Below are positions 1 to 9,730 of a DNA stretch of 39,005 bases, one piece after another. The translations under genes were made by a program, and so were the position numbers. The stretch spans positions 1 through 39,005 of the forward strand of contig JAAYVK010000074.1 of the NCBI GenBank assembly GCA_012517195.1. Direction: 5' to 3'. The DNA comes from Synergistaceae bacterium (GTDB lineage: Bacteria; Synergistota; Synergistia; Synergistales; 79-D21). Each line of letters opens with the position of its first letter. The stretch's first letter is position 1. The notes below the pieces were generated by a model. It did no database searches, was not told the origin of the DNA, and was given only the letters and a program-made list of their open reading frames with translations.

Positions 1-39
1 CCCTCCGCTTAGAGAGGGGCCATAGTCCAAAGGGAGGAG

Positions 40-330
40 GTGATCCAGGTGCGACCTTACGATTTGATGCTTCTGCTTAGAACCGATGTTGAAGACCACA
101 AGGCCTTTCTTGATGATGTCCAGGCGCTGGTCAACACGTTGGGCGGCGAAGTGGCGAAGGTCGACGTCTGGGGAAAGAGGAGGCTGGCCTATCCTGTCGA
201 AAAAGAACAGGAGGGCTTCTACGCCATCTTCAACATGAAGCTTGATCCCGCCCAGGTCGTTGAACTCGACCGGGTGCTCAAGCTTCGTCCCCAGGTCTTG
301 CGTCATATGGTCATCCGTCTTGACGAGTAG
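40..330 (+). CDS. rpsF: 30S ribosomal protein S6
   Basis: Translation resembles S6 (YDLMLLLRTDVE...VWGKRRLAYPVEKEQEGFYAIFN); followed by ssb and rpsR in the classic order. Confidence 0.97.
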   Translation: MIQVRPYDLMLLLRTDVEDHKAFLDDVQALVNTLGGEVAKVDVWGKRRLAYPVEKEQEGFYAIFNMKLDPAQVVELDRVLKLRPQVLRHMVIRLDE

Positions 331-338
331 GAAGGACG

Positions 339-821
339 GTGGTCGGGTTGTCAAGAGGTTTTAACAAGGTGGTTCTTATGGGCAATCTTGCCCGTGACCC
401 CGAGATCCGGTATACCGCTGCGAAACAGGCTGTCGCCAAGCTAACCGTGGCCGTCGGCCACCAGTACAAGGGGAAGACCGGCGAGATGGTCGACCAGACG
501 GACTTCATCCCGGTGGTTGTTTGGGGGAGCCAGGCGGAAAACTGCGAGCGGTACCTTCGAAAGGGCAGGCCTGTTCTCATCGAGGGGCGGCTTCAGGTTC
601 GGAGTTACGAGACAAAAGAGGGGGAAAAAAGGACCGTCACGGAAGTCGTTTCCCAGAATGTCGTTTTCCTGGGAGGCCGCCGGGATGAAGAAACAGCTCC
701 GCCCCCTGTCCCGAGGGCTAATGGGCAACTGTCCAGCCTGAGAGAGGAAAAGGCCTTCGAAGATTTCCCGATGGATATAACGGAGATGGAATCCGAAGAC
801 GAGGCCGATATTCCTTTTTAA
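339..821 (+). CDS. ssb: single-stranded DNA-binding protein
   Basis: FNKVVLMGNLARDPEIRYT OB-fold signature and acidic C-terminal tail ending DIPF; start GTG 339 or TTG 348. Confidence 0.96.
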   Translation: MVGLSRGFNKVVLMGNLARDPEIRYTAAKQAVAKLTVAVGHQYKGKTGEMVDQTDFIPVVVWGSQAENCERYLRKGRPVLIEGRLQVRSYETKEGEKRTVTEVVSQNVVFLGGRRDEETAPPPVPRANGQLSSLREEKAFEDFPMDITEMESEDEADIPF

Positions 822-864
822 GCCGCCTCTTGCAAGATGTTGAGGAAAAGGAGGCATCAGACGG

Positions 865-1098
865 ATGGCTTTTACAAAAAAGAGGACCCGGCGTCGTCCG
901 AAAGTCTGCCAGTTCTGTGCAGATAAAATGGAGCACGTCGATCCGAAGGATATCGAAAAGCTGCGCCGCTTCATCACCGAACGGGGGAAGATCGTCCCCC
1001 GCCGGGTTACGGGAAATTGTGCAAAGCACCAGAGGCAGTTGACTCGGGCGATCAAGTGCGCTCGAATCATGGCCCTTCTCCCCTTCTCGGCCGACTGA
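865..1098 (+). CDS. rpsR: 30S ribosomal protein S18
   Basis: KVCQFCADK...[46 protein letters not shown]. Confidence 0.97.
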   Translation: MAFTKKRTRRRPKVCQFCADKMEHVDPKDIEKLRRFITERGKIVPRRVTGNCAKHQRQLTRAIKCARIMALLPFSAD

Positions 1099-1127
1099 TC
1101 GGTTCGGGGAGGCTGGCGGAAAGGTGC

Positions 1128-1159
1128 GGGGAGGGGCGCTAGGCTCCTCCCCCTTTTTT
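1128..1159 (+). terminator. rho-independent terminator after rpsR
   Basis: GGGGAGG...CCTCCCCC stem followed by TTTTTT. Confidence 0.7.
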
Positions 1160-1176
1160 GAATACGGAGGCCCTGA

Positions 1177-2133
1177 ATGACCCGAACAAAGGCACTGGTC
1201 GAGTCTTCACTGCTTGTTTCGCTTGCCGTTGTCCTTTTTTTGGCAAGCAACACGATCCCGATTGTCGGAATCGCCTTCACCTTTCTATGCCCGGCCCCCC
1301 TCGTTGTCCTGGGGCTGCGGCATAGCCTCGGGAGGGCCGCGCTCGGTGCCGCCGTGGCGACGGTGATCGTGTCGATCGTCCTCGGATTCGTCGGGGGGCT
1401 GTTTTTCCTCTTCGGTTTCGCGGTTCTCGGCGTTGCGCTTGGTGTTCTCGGGAAAAAGAGGGAAAATGCGGTGGAGATCGCTCTCTACGGCATTCTCGTT
1501 TCTTTGGCCAGCAAATTGCTCCTCATGGTGCTGGTGACCCGACTGACGGGAGTGAATCCTTTCTCCCTCGATACGGCCGAATTTGACGCGATCCTTGATC
1601 GGGTCTTGTCCCTTTATTCCAAAACGGGCCTGATTCCCAGGGAATCCCTGTCGGTCATGCGCCGGCAGTTCGAAGCGACTTTCCGCTTCATCCCGCAGGT
1701 TTTTCCTGCTCTCCTCACGATCGCGGCAGCCTTCGACAGCATCCTTAGCTACGTGGTCAGCCGGGTGGTTCTCATGCGGCTCGGCCGCGGCGTTCTCCCG
1801 CCGCTTCCCCCTTTCGGCGAGTGGCGCTTCCCCAGGAACCTCTTCTGGGCCCTTCTCGCTTCCGCAATTCTGCCTTTTTTCGGGGGGAATGGTCCATGGG
1901 GAGAGATCCTGCAGAGAGCGGGGATTAACCTCCGGCTGCTCGTTTCACTGATCTTCATGGTTCAGGGAGTTTCCGTGGCCTGGGCCTTGCTGGGCAGAAC
2001 GAAACTCTCCAGCCGAACGGCAAGAGGCCTTATAATTTTCGTGGCGATCCTGGTCCCGGTTCTATCTTACCTTCTCATGATCGTTGGACTGGTTGATATC
2101 TGGTGGGATCTTCGAGCCCGCCTCTGGAGGTGA
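1177..2133 (+). CDS. DUF2232/YybS-like multi-spanning membrane protein
   Basis: Hydrophobic polytopic protein located between rpsR and rplI, the usual YybS position. Confidence 0.75.
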   Translation: MTRTKALVESSLLVSLAVVLFLASNTIPIVGIAFTFLCPAPLVVLGLRHSLGRAALGAAVATVIVSIVLGFVGGLFFLFGFAVLGVALGVLGKKRENAVEIALYGILVSLASKLLLMVLVTRLTGVNPFSLDTAEFDAILDRVLSLYSKTGLIPRESLSVMRRQFEATFRFIPQVFPALLTIAAAFDSILSYVVSRVVLMRLGRGVLPPLPPFGEWRFPRNLFWALLASAILPFFGGNGPWGEILQRAGINLRLLVSLIFMVQGVSVAWALLGRTKLSSRTARGLIIFVAILVPVLSYLLMIVGLVDIWWDLRARLWR

Positions 2134-2138
2134 CAACA

Positions 2139-2585
2139 ATGAAAGTGATCCTGAAAGAAGATGTGAGCAAGATCGGGAAAAAGGGAGAATTGCTCGAGGT
2201 TTCTGACGGATACGCCCGGAACTACCTTTTCCCCAGAGGCCTTGCCGAAGAGGCGACGGAAGGTCGCCGAAAGGAGTGGGAAGCGAAGAAAAAGGAGCTT
2301 GCCCAGAAAGCGACCCGCGCAGAAAGAGCCGCCCAGGAAGCCAGAAGGAACCTGCAGGGGAAACAGGTGACGGTCAAGGCCAGCGCAGGAGAATCCGGAA
2401 AGCTGTTCGGTAGCGTGACGAGCGCGACGATCGCGCGCGCGATCGAGGAGCAGCTCCACGTCGTGGTTGACAAGAAGGACATCCGGCTGGAAGAGGCCAT
2501 CCGGCAGGTTGGCCGGCACCCTCTGACCGTCAGGCTTTACCCGAACATCGAGGCGGAATTGAGCGTCCTGGTGGAGGCGGAGTAA
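2139..2585 (+). CDS. rplI: 50S ribosomal protein L9
   Basis: [36 protein letters not shown]; start placed at ATG 2139 behind a GGAGGTGA ribosome-binding site. Confidence 0.97.
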   Translation: MKVILKEDVSKIGKKGELLEVSDGYARNYLFPRGLAEEATEGRRKEWEAKKKELAQKATRAERAAQEARRNLQGKQVTVKASAGESGKLFGSVTSATIARAIEEQLHVVVDKKDIRLEEAIRQVGRHPLTVRLYPNIEAELSVLVEAE

Positions 2586-2586
2586 A

Positions 2587-3933
2587 TTGTTGAAGAACGC
2601 CTTCGAGAGGATCCCGCCGCATAGCCTGGAGGCGGAAAGAGCGGTTCTGGGGGCCTGCCTGCTGGATCGGGATGCCCTTCTTCTCGTGACGGAAACTCTC
2701 TCCGGAGAAGATTTCTACGAAACCCGGCATCGCCTGGCCTTCGAAGTGATCCTCGATATGGCGAGGAAAGACAAGCCCGTTGACCCGCTGACGGTCTGGG
2801 AGGAAATTTCCAGGAGAGAACTGGCGGACCGTCTTGGGGGGCAGGGCTTCATCGCGGGCCTGGTCGACACCGTTCCGACCATTGCCAACGTGGAATACCA
2901 CAGCCGCATCGTCCGGGACAAATCGGTTCACCGCAGACTCGTCCAGGTCGGAAGCGATATCGTCAAGCTCGGCTACGCTGAGGATCGGGAAATGGAAGAC
3001 ATCCTCGACGAAGCCGAGAGGGCCGTTTTCGAGATCACCCGACGGGGCGGGGAGAAGAACTTCCGCCACATCGGGGACATCCTGGGGGCCGCCTTTCAGC
3101 AGATTGAAACCCATTACCAGCAACAGGAGCCGGTCACGGGCGTTTCTTCGGGCTTTGTTGATTTCGACCGCCTGACTGCTGGCTTCCAGCCGGGAAGTCT
3201 CAATATCATCGCGGCGAGGCCTTCCATGGGAAAGACAGCCCTGGCCTTGAACATCGCCCAGCACGCTGCGCTGGAAAGGAAAAAGCCGGTTCTCGTGTTC
3301 AGCCTGGAAATGGGCGGAGAGCAGCTGGCCCAGCGAATGCTCGCCTCTGAAGCCCGCGTAAACGTCCACGACCTGAGGACCGGAACGTTTCATGAAAGCG
3401 CCTGGGAGGCCCTGGCAGATGCGGCAGGGCGTCTTTCCCAGGCTCCGATCTACATCGACGACAGTTCCGTGCTGTCCACCCTTGAACTGCGTGCGAGGTG
3501 CCGCCGCTTCAAGGCCAAAACAAACGAGGTGGGCATGATCGTTGTCGACTACCTTCAGCTGATGCACCTGCCCCGGCCGACGGACAGCAAACAGCAGGAA
3601 GTCGCGGAAATCTCCAGAGCCCTCAAGGGAATCGCGAGGGAACTGGATGTTCCCATCATTGCTCTATCCCAGCTTTCCCGGGCGGTTGAGCAGAGGCAGG
3701 ACAAACGGCCCCAGCTCTCTGACCTCCGGGATAGCGGTGCGATTGAACAGGATGCCGATCTCGTGATCCTGCTTTTCAGACCAGGCTATTACTCGACAAA
3801 CCCGGAGGAAGAAGACAACATCGCAGAGGCGATCATCGCCAAGCACAGGAACGGTCCAACGGGGACCGTCCCCCTGATTTTCATCCGGGAATACACCCGT
3901 TTTGTGAACGCCGAAAGATTCCGCCCTTCCTAG
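2587..3933 (+). CDS. dnaB: replicative DNA helicase DnaB
   Basis: PPHSLEAERAVLGACL, Walker A ARPSMGKTAL, VVDYLQLM. Confidence 0.97.
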   Translation: MLKNAFERIPPHSLEAERAVLGACLLDRDALLLVTETLSGEDFYETRHRLAFEVILDMARKDKPVDPLTVWEEISRRELADRLGGQGFIAGLVDTVPTIANVEYHSRIVRDKSVHRRLVQVGSDIVKLGYAEDREMEDILDEAERAVFEITRRGGEKNFRHIGDILGAAFQQIETHYQQQEPVTGVSSGFVDFDRLTAGFQPGSLNIIAARPSMGKTALALNIAQHAALERKKPVLVFSLEMGGEQLAQRMLASEARVNVHDLRTGTFHESAWEALADAAGRLSQAPIYIDDSSVLSTLELRARCRRFKAKTNEVGMIVVDYLQLMHLPRPTDSKQQEVAEISRALKGIARELDVPIIALSQLSRAVEQRQDKRPQLSDLRDSGAIEQDADLVILLFRPGYYSTNPEEEDNIAEAIIAKHRNGPTGTVPLIFIREYTRFVNAERFRPS

Positions 3934-3958
3934 GGCAGAGCGGGGGCCGGAGAAAACC

Positions 3959-5830
3959 ATGAAGAGAACCCCGAAAGCACCCCGGGAATTCGTTCCCGCA
4001 AATCCCGTCGGAGGCGGAGAAAAAAAGCATCCGGAAGGATTCATCCCGGAGTGGTTCTTCTACCCGTTGATCACCGTTTCACTCGTGGTCCCGAATCTTG
4101 TTTTTGCACCCGGTGGCTTTTTTTTCCAGTCCCTCCACATCCTGAAATGGGTCACCGCCTTTACGCCGATCGCCATCCTTGCCGTTGCAGCCGGGGTGTC
4201 AATCGTGATGGCACCGAACGATCGGCCGGTTTTCCGGGTGGATCCGCTCGGGTGGCTGTGGCTCTTTCTCCTTCTCTACATTACCGCGCAGCCGCTCTGG
4301 GTCAGGGTGACTTCCGTCCCCACCTTTATGCGTGAATGGCTGTTCTTCGCCACCCTTTTCATCACCATGCTTCTTTGCTCAAACCTGTTCCGGCGGCGGG
4401 ACATGATGATGCTGGTGCTTTTTGGAGCGGGCCTGAACGCTGCGCTGAACATTCTTTTTGCCGAGCTGCAGGTCCGGGCGGTCCGGCTTCCATTCTTCAT
4501 CCTGCCTGTTCCGGGCAACTACGTTGGCAACACCGGCCAGCAGAACATGCTCGGAATCTGGGTTGCCATGGCGGTCCTTTCCGGACTTGCACTGCACATG
4601 ATGCTGCTGGAGGAAAAGGCGCAACGCCGCAACGACCGCTTTCCCCTGGTCCTCGTCGGGTTGAACCTTTCGATCCTGGCGGTCAACGCCTGGGGGGTGT
4701 TTTCCACGACGAGCCGGCAAAGCCTTCTTGCCCTTTTTGCAGGAACCGCGGTTTTCCTGCTCGCAGGAGCAAGAGTTAGGGGAAAGGCCTTCATACGATT
4801 GCTGCTTCCCGTTTTGCTGGTGATCCTTCTGGCCATGGGGGCGGCATTCCAGTTCAACAGCGGCCGGACACAGGCTCTGGTGGAGAAGGCCGAGAGCCTG
4901 GCGAAAGGGGCGGTCGGAGAAAAGAGTGAACTGTCCGAGGCCGACTCGGGCCGCCTGAGCATCTATGCCACGGCCCTGACAATGCTGAAAGCGCACCCGC
5001 TGGGCGGAGTCGGGCTGGGGCACTTCAAGTGGAACTACCTTGAAGCCCAGCGCGAACTTTTCCGGCAGCATCCCGGTTCGAAACTCAAATGGCAATACAC
5101 GATGTGGGCCCATAGCGAAGTGCTGCACTGGTTCTGTGAAACCGGGCTCATCGGCGGGATCTTCCTGCTTTCCGTCCTGTTCTGGTGCGGCTTCCAGGTC
5201 CTGAAGGGGCTCAGGGCAAGAAAAGACGTCTCACTGGAAGGGCTTTGGGCTGTTGGCATGCTCGCGTTGATCTGGACCGTCGCCCTTTGGGGGGAAAGGC
5301 CGTTTCACCGGATCGAGGATGCCCTTTGGGTAAGCCTGGCCTTTTCTTTCCTGGGACGGGAATTTCTTCCGAAGGAGCTGGCCTGGGCCGAAATCCGCCG
5401 TCCCTGGATCTGGAAGGGGTTTGGCCTCACGATCGCAGTGATTGCCCTCGCAGCTCTCGTCCTCCTGGGGAAAGGCGTTGTTGCGGATCATGCGCTGGCT
5501 GCTGCACTCCAGACTCAGGATGCCTCGACCCAGAAATCATGGATCGATCGGGCGTCCAGGAGCCTGCTGTTCAGAGATCTTGCTGACCGTGCCTACGCGG
5601 AACATTACCTGGCCCTGGCGGTGGCTCGTCAGGACGGCCAGGCACTCGCGGAAGGACTGACAAGGCTTGAGAATTACTTTTTCCGACAGCCGCAGACCCG
5701 GGAACTGAACGTGCTGATCGGTTGGTACGGCCGGCTTGGAAACCGGGAAAAGCTGGAGCTGTTCACTTCCTACCTGAAGCCGGGATCCTATTCAATTCGA
5801 CCGGCACCGAGTCTCTCTTCAGCGCCGTAA
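3959..5830 (+). CDS. O-antigen ligase/polymerase-like membrane protein (Wzy/WaaL superfamily)
   Basis: Multi-TM; STTSRQSLLALFAGT and HPLGGVGLGHFKWNY...HSEVLHWFCETGLIG Wzy_C-like motif. Confidence 0.8.
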   Translation: MKRTPKAPREFVPANPVGGGEKKHPEGFIPEWFFYPLITVSLVVPNLVFAPGGFFFQSLHILKWVTAFTPIAILAVAAGVSIVMAPNDRPVFRVDPLGWLWLFLLLYITAQPLWVRVTSVPTFMREWLFFATLFITMLLCSNLFRRRDMMMLVLFGAGLNAALNILFAELQVRAVRLPFFILPVPGNYVGNTGQQNMLGIWVAMAVLSGLALHMMLLEEKAQRRNDRFPLVLVGLNLSILAVNAWGVFSTTSRQSLLALFAGTAVFLLAGARVRGKAFIRLLLPVLLVILLAMGAAFQFNSGRTQALVEKAESLAKGAVGEKSELSEADSGRLSIYATALTMLKAHPLGGVGLGHFKWNYLEAQRELFRQHPGSKLKWQYTMWAHSEVLHWFCETGLIGGIFLLSVLFWCGFQVLKGLRARKDVSLEGLWAVGMLALIWTVALWGERPFHRIEDALWVSLAFSFLGREFLPKELAWAEIRRPWIWKGFGLTIAVIALAALVLLGKGVVADHALAAALQTQDASTQKSWIDRASRSLLFRDLADRAYAEHYLALAVARQDGQALAEGLTRLENYFFRQPQTRELNVLIGWYGRLGNREKLELFTSYLKPGSYSIRPAPSLSSAP

Positions 5831-5852
5831 CCCCGGGACTCCCCGGGGTTAC
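5827..5852. terminator. stem-loop between convergent genes, possibly a bidirectional terminator
   Basis: GTAACCCCGGG-ACTC-CCCGGGGTTAC perfect 11-bp stem; U-tract is weak (CGGGCTTTCGTTT). Confidence 0.5.
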
Positions 5853-5875
5853 GGGCTTTCGTTTCGGTTAGAACC

Positions 5876-7990
5876 CTAGAAGATCAGAAGAAGTTCACGG
5901 TACCTGGGGTAAGGCCAGAAGTCATTCCCCACGTGGCTTTCGGCCGAATCGCAAAGGCTTCGCATTTCACCCATCAGGGCCAGTCCTTCGGAGGTTACGG
6001 CTTCCGCACCTTCCTCGAGACTCATGGATGTTAAACGCGCGCGCAGCGACTGTGCCCGATCACAGGCTGAAACGAGTTTTTCACGAATTCTGGCCAGGGT
6101 GGCAATTTTCTCCCTGAAATGAGGCATTTCCTCTGAAAGCGTTTCGGTAAGTCCCCTGTAGGTCTTGATGTCCAGCTCGAGCTGGCGGGTGACTGCAGGG
6201 AGGATCCCTTCCCTGACCATGGATTCCAGAACCCCGAGTTCGATTTCGCGCGATTTGAGATACCGCTCGACCTGGATCTCGTAAAAGGCGGTAATTTCCC
6301 GGTCGGACATGATTTTCAGGCCGGAAAGCAGTTCCCGGTTTTCCGGGACGAGATAGTACGAAAGAGCTTCGGGAGTGGAATACGCTACGGGCAGTCCGCG
6401 CCTGACCGCTTCCCGGGCCCATTCATCGGAATAGCAATTGCCGTCGAAACGAACATTCCGACTCTCTATCGCCGCAAAACGGATCGCCTCAAGAGCTGCT
6501 TCCGAAACCTCGACCCCGTCGCCCAGGCGGTTTTCGATCAGGCCCGTCATTTGCTCCAGTCCCCAGGCCCACGCTGCCATCAGCATGGTCACGGGGCCCC
6601 CGAGAGATTGAGATGCGCCGGTTCCCCTGAACTCGAACTTGTTTCCCGTAAAAGCGATCGGAGCGGTCCTGTTCCGGTCCGTGTTATCCGCCTTGATTTC
6701 CGGCAACCTGTTGAGACCGAGGTCAATGGATCCTTTGGCCGGGATCGATTCGGGAAGCCCCTCCTCGATCCGGTCGAGGATCCTGTTCAGGACCTCCCCG
6801 AGGTAGACGCTCATGATTGCGGGAGGTGCCTCGTTGCCGCCCAGGCGGTACATGTTTCCCGGGGACGCGATGGAGGCGCGGAGGAGACTTCCGTAACGGG
6901 ACAGACCAAGGAGAAAAGCGCCCAGGAAAGTCAGAAACTGGATGCTCCGTTTCTGGGGACCAGATGGGGAGAGAAGGTTTCTTCCCTCGCTGTCCATCAG
7001 GGAGAAGTTCGTGTGTTTCCCGCTGCCGTTCAAGCCCGAGAAGGGCTTTTCATGAAGGAGCAGCCTCAGGTCATGACGGCGGGCAAAACGCTTCATGACC
7101 GCCATCATCAGCTGGTTCTGGTCGTTCGCGAGGTTCGCTTCGGAAAATTCCGGGGCAAATTCGAACTGGCAGGGGGCGACTTCGTTGTGGCGGGTCTTGA
7201 TGGCGATTCCCAGGCGCGCCAGTTCCCTCTGTACATCTTCCATGTAGGCGAGAACCTTGGGATGGATGGTCCCGAAGTAATGATCCTCCATCTGCTGCCC
7301 CTTCGGAGGCTGGGCACCGCATAGGGTGTGGCCGCAGAAGATAATATCTGGGCGAAGCCGTGCCTTGGATTCATTGACAAGGAAGAATTCCTGCTCCGCA
7401 CCGATGGTCGCTTTCACCCAGCGGACCCCACGGTTTCCGAAAAGACGCAAAAGGCGAAGGGCACGGCTTTCAATGGCGTTGAGGGACTTCAGGAGGGGGG
7501 TCTTCAGGTCCAGCGGGGTTCCGTCGTAGGAAATGAAAATGGAGGGAATGCAGAGCGTCCCGCCCTTTTCCGTCTGAACGACGAAGGCCGGGCTGGAAGG
7601 ATCCCAGGCGGTGTACCCACGGGCCTCAAACGTGGACCGCATCCCGCCGGAAGGCAGGGAAGAAGCATCCGGTTCGCTCTGGATGAGTTCACTGCCGGTG
7701 AAGGATTCCAGGGGAGTGCCCTCCATGTCGAGCGAGAGAAAGGCCATATGCTTCTCCGCTGTTTTCTCGGTACGCGGATGGAACCAATGGGTGTAATGCG
7801 TGGCTCCCTTGGAAAGAGCCCATTCTTTCATCGCCGAGGCCACAATGTCGGCAACTCCTGCATCGATCTTCTCCCCCGTATCGACCGCAGCCATCAGCTG
7901 GGCGAACACGTCCTTGGGCAGCCGTTCCCGCATGGCCTTACGGTTAAAGACAAGCTCTCCGAATGTTGACGATGGCCGTAGATCCGTCAT
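5876..7990 (-). CDS. glnN: type III glutamine synthetase
   Basis: Long GS with GAEQEFFLV, RHNEVAPCQFEFAPEF, LNGSGKHTNFSL; likely start MTDLRPSSTFGELVFN behind GAGGAGGGGGACAGG. Confidence 0.93.
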   Translation of the reverse strand: MTDLRPSSTFGELVFNRKAMRERLPKDVFAQLMAAVDTGEKIDAGVADIVASAMKEWALSKGATHYTHWFHPRTEKTAEKHMAFLSLDMEGTPLESFTGSELIQSEPDASSLPSGGMRSTFEARGYTAWDPSSPAFVVQTEKGGTLCIPSIFISYDGTPLDLKTPLLKSLNAIESRALRLLRLFGNRGVRWVKATIGAEQEFFLVNESKARLRPDIIFCGHTLCGAQPPKGQQMEDHYFGTIHPKVLAYMEDVQRELARLGIAIKTRHNEVAPCQFEFAPEFSEANLANDQNQLMMAVMKRFARRHDLRLLLHEKPFSGLNGSGKHTNFSLMDSEGRNLLSPSGPQKRSIQFLTFLGAFLLGLSRYGSLLRASIASPGNMYRLGGNEAPPAIMSVYLGEVLNRILDRIEEGLPESIPAKGSIDLGLNRLPEIKADNTDRNRTAPIAFTGNKFEFRGTGASQSLGGPVTMLMAAWAWGLEQMTGLIENRLGDGVEVSEAALEAIRFAAIESRNVRFDGNCYSDEWAREAVRRGLPVAYSTPEALSYYLVPENRELLSGLKIMSDREITAFYEIQVERYLKSREIELGVLESMVREGILPAVTRQLELDIKTYRGLTETLSEEMPHFREKIATLARIREKLVSACDRAQSLRARLTSMSLEEGAEAVTSEGLALMGEMRSLCDSAESHVGNDFWPYPRYRELLLIF

Positions 7991-8129
7991 CCTGTCCCCC
8001 TCCTCGGATCGATTTGGATAGGACATAGATAGCAGATAAAGACCCTTTTTGCAAGAGCTGACTTTTAGCTATGTTATTAAAAAAGGGAATTTAATGTCAT
8101 AACAGGAGGCCTTGGGGCCTTAATGAAAA

Positions 8130-8155
8130 GGGGCCGCCCTTTGCGGGGCGGCCCC
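8130..8155 (-). terminator. terminator of the minus-strand FMN reductase gene
   Basis: GGGGCCGCCC/GGGCGGCCCC 10-bp stem, TTTT on the minus strand. Confidence 0.65.
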
Positions 8156-8174
8156 CCGGGAAAGGAGGAGCCTC

Positions 8175-8729
8175 TCAGAGGTTTTTGCCGTATTGTTCAG
8201 CGCGTTCCAGCCATTCGGTTCCTTCGATATCCCCGCGGAGATAGATACCAGGGGCCAAAAGTTCATGAAGGCTGTCCAGCCCAAGCAGCCTGCAGGAGGC
8301 CCGGTAGGCGAACCGGAGACCGTCGAAACAGTTTGGGTCAGTGTCTCCGGCGGTGGAGAAAAGAGCGGATTTTTTCCCTTTCAGGCTGAAGTCCGCGTTC
8401 TCTGCAACGAAAGGAAGGAATCGATCCATCACCGGTTTGATCTGCGCGCTCCAGGTATACCAGTAGAGGGGCGAAACGAAAAGAATGAGTTCAGACTGTT
8501 TGAGCGCAGCATAGATTTCCTGCATCGAATCGTTCAGCACGCAAGGTTTCCCGCCTGTCCAGCACTGCCGGCAATCCAGGCAGCCCGACAGTTTCAGTTC
8601 CGCCAGGTGGAACCGGTGGATTTCTCCCGCTTTTTTCCCAGCGCCCCGGAGGAAGGCCTCCGCGAGACTTTCGCTGTTCCCAGACTTTCTTGGACTGCCG
8701 AAAAGCACCGTTGTTCCTTTCATCTCCAA
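8175..8729 (-). CDS. NADPH-dependent FMN reductase / flavodoxin-family protein
   Basis: TTVLFGSPRKSGNSESLAEAF...CLDCRQCW...SPLYWYTWSAQIKPVMDRF. Confidence 0.9.
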   Translation of the reverse strand: MEMKGTTVLFGSPRKSGNSESLAEAFLRGAGKKAGEIHRFHLAELKLSGCLDCRQCWTGGKPCVLNDSMQEIYAALKQSELILFVSPLYWYTWSAQIKPVMDRFLPFVAENADFSLKGKKSALFSTAGDTDPNCFDGLRFAYRASCRLLGLDSLHELLAPGIYLRGDIEGTEWLERAEQYGKNL

Positions 8730-9622
8730 ACCTCCTTTTCGAGCAAGTTTGTTTCCTCAAGCAGCTGAATGACCTCCTGCCGGTTCTTTGGGCCGAGTTC
8801 CGGAAGGGGCAAACGACAGGGACCTCCATAAAGGCCGATTGCGTCCAGTGCGGCCTTCAGCCCCGGAATGCCGTATCCTTTGGTAACAGCATGGTTCAGG
8901 CGAAGGACCCGATGCTGGATCTTTCGGGCTTCGTCGATCCTGCCCTCGAGGAAAAGGCTCATCAGGCGGCTGCAGGCTTCAGGCAGAAGGTTGGCCAAAG
9001 CCAGGGTCCCGCCCGTACACCCGACGGCCAGCCCGGGAAGGAAAAACCCACCTGAGCCGACAAATACCGAAAAGCCTTCCCGTGCTTCAAAACAGAGTCT
9101 CGAGATCTGGACGATATCACCGGACGTGTCCTTGATGCCGATGATCGCGGGGTGCGTGGAAATTTCCCGCACGTGCTCAGCGGTCAGGTTGAAACCCGTG
9201 TTTGCCGGCATATTGTAAAGGACAACCGGTACCGGGGAACCGTCGGCAAGTTTCCAGAAATACGTCCGCAAGGTTTCGACCGTGTTTTGTCCCTTGTAAT
9301 AATGAGGAGGGAGGGCCAGGACCGCATCCGCTCCCGCGTCCGAAGCAGCGCGGCAAAGTTCCAGCGTTTCTGAAAGGCTGGGACAGTGAACTCCCATGAC
9401 AACCGGAAGCTTTCCTTTTGTCCGGGATGTAACCCTTGCGGTCAGCTCAGCCCGTTCCGCAAAGGAAAGAGAGGGGAATTCCCCGTTGGATCCTCCGACC
9501 ACGAGCCCCTGCAGGGGGGAGGAAAGCCATTTTTCCAGGTTCCTGTCCAGGGCTTCCCAGGCGATGGCCCCATCGGGATAAAACGGCGTGGGAATCGGGG
9601 CGTAGATTCCTTTGAGTTCCAT
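8720..9622 (-). CDS. dihydrodipicolinate synthase family (DapA/NanA-like aldolase)
   Basis: MELKGIYAPIPTPFYPDG...GGSNGEFPSLSFAER...VVLYNMPANTGFNL...IIGIKDTSGD; true start trimmed from the longer ORF. Confidence 0.9.
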   Translation of the reverse strand: MELKGIYAPIPTPFYPDGAIAWEALDRNLEKWLSSPLQGLVVGGSNGEFPSLSFAERAELTARVTSRTKGKLPVVMGVHCPSLSETLELCRAASDAGADAVLALPPHYYKGQNTVETLRTYFWKLADGSPVPVVLYNMPANTGFNLTAEHVREISTHPAIIGIKDTSGDIVQISRLCFEAREGFSVFVGSGGFFLPGLAVGCTGGTLALANLLPEACSRLMSLFLEGRIDEARKIQHRVLRLNHAVTKGYGIPGLKAALDAIGLYGGPCRLPLPELGPKNRQEVIQLLEETNLLEKEVWR

Positions 9623-9730
9623 TTCTGTCGTCACTCCTTTCGTCCAAAAGGAGTCTATCACAAGAGGAAAGCACCGGTGAGGGCGGATTCCGTATAATAG
9701 GGATGGGGCTTCGCCCCGCCGGGAGGGAGA

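Noticed and set aside
2530-3567. 345-aa minus-strand ORF opposite dnaB
   Set aside because: Antisense of a clear DnaB helicase; no motif.
9704-9716. GGGGCTTCGCCCC hairpin before DUF72
   Set aside because: Short 5-bp hairpin without U-tract; could be chance in GC-rich DNA.
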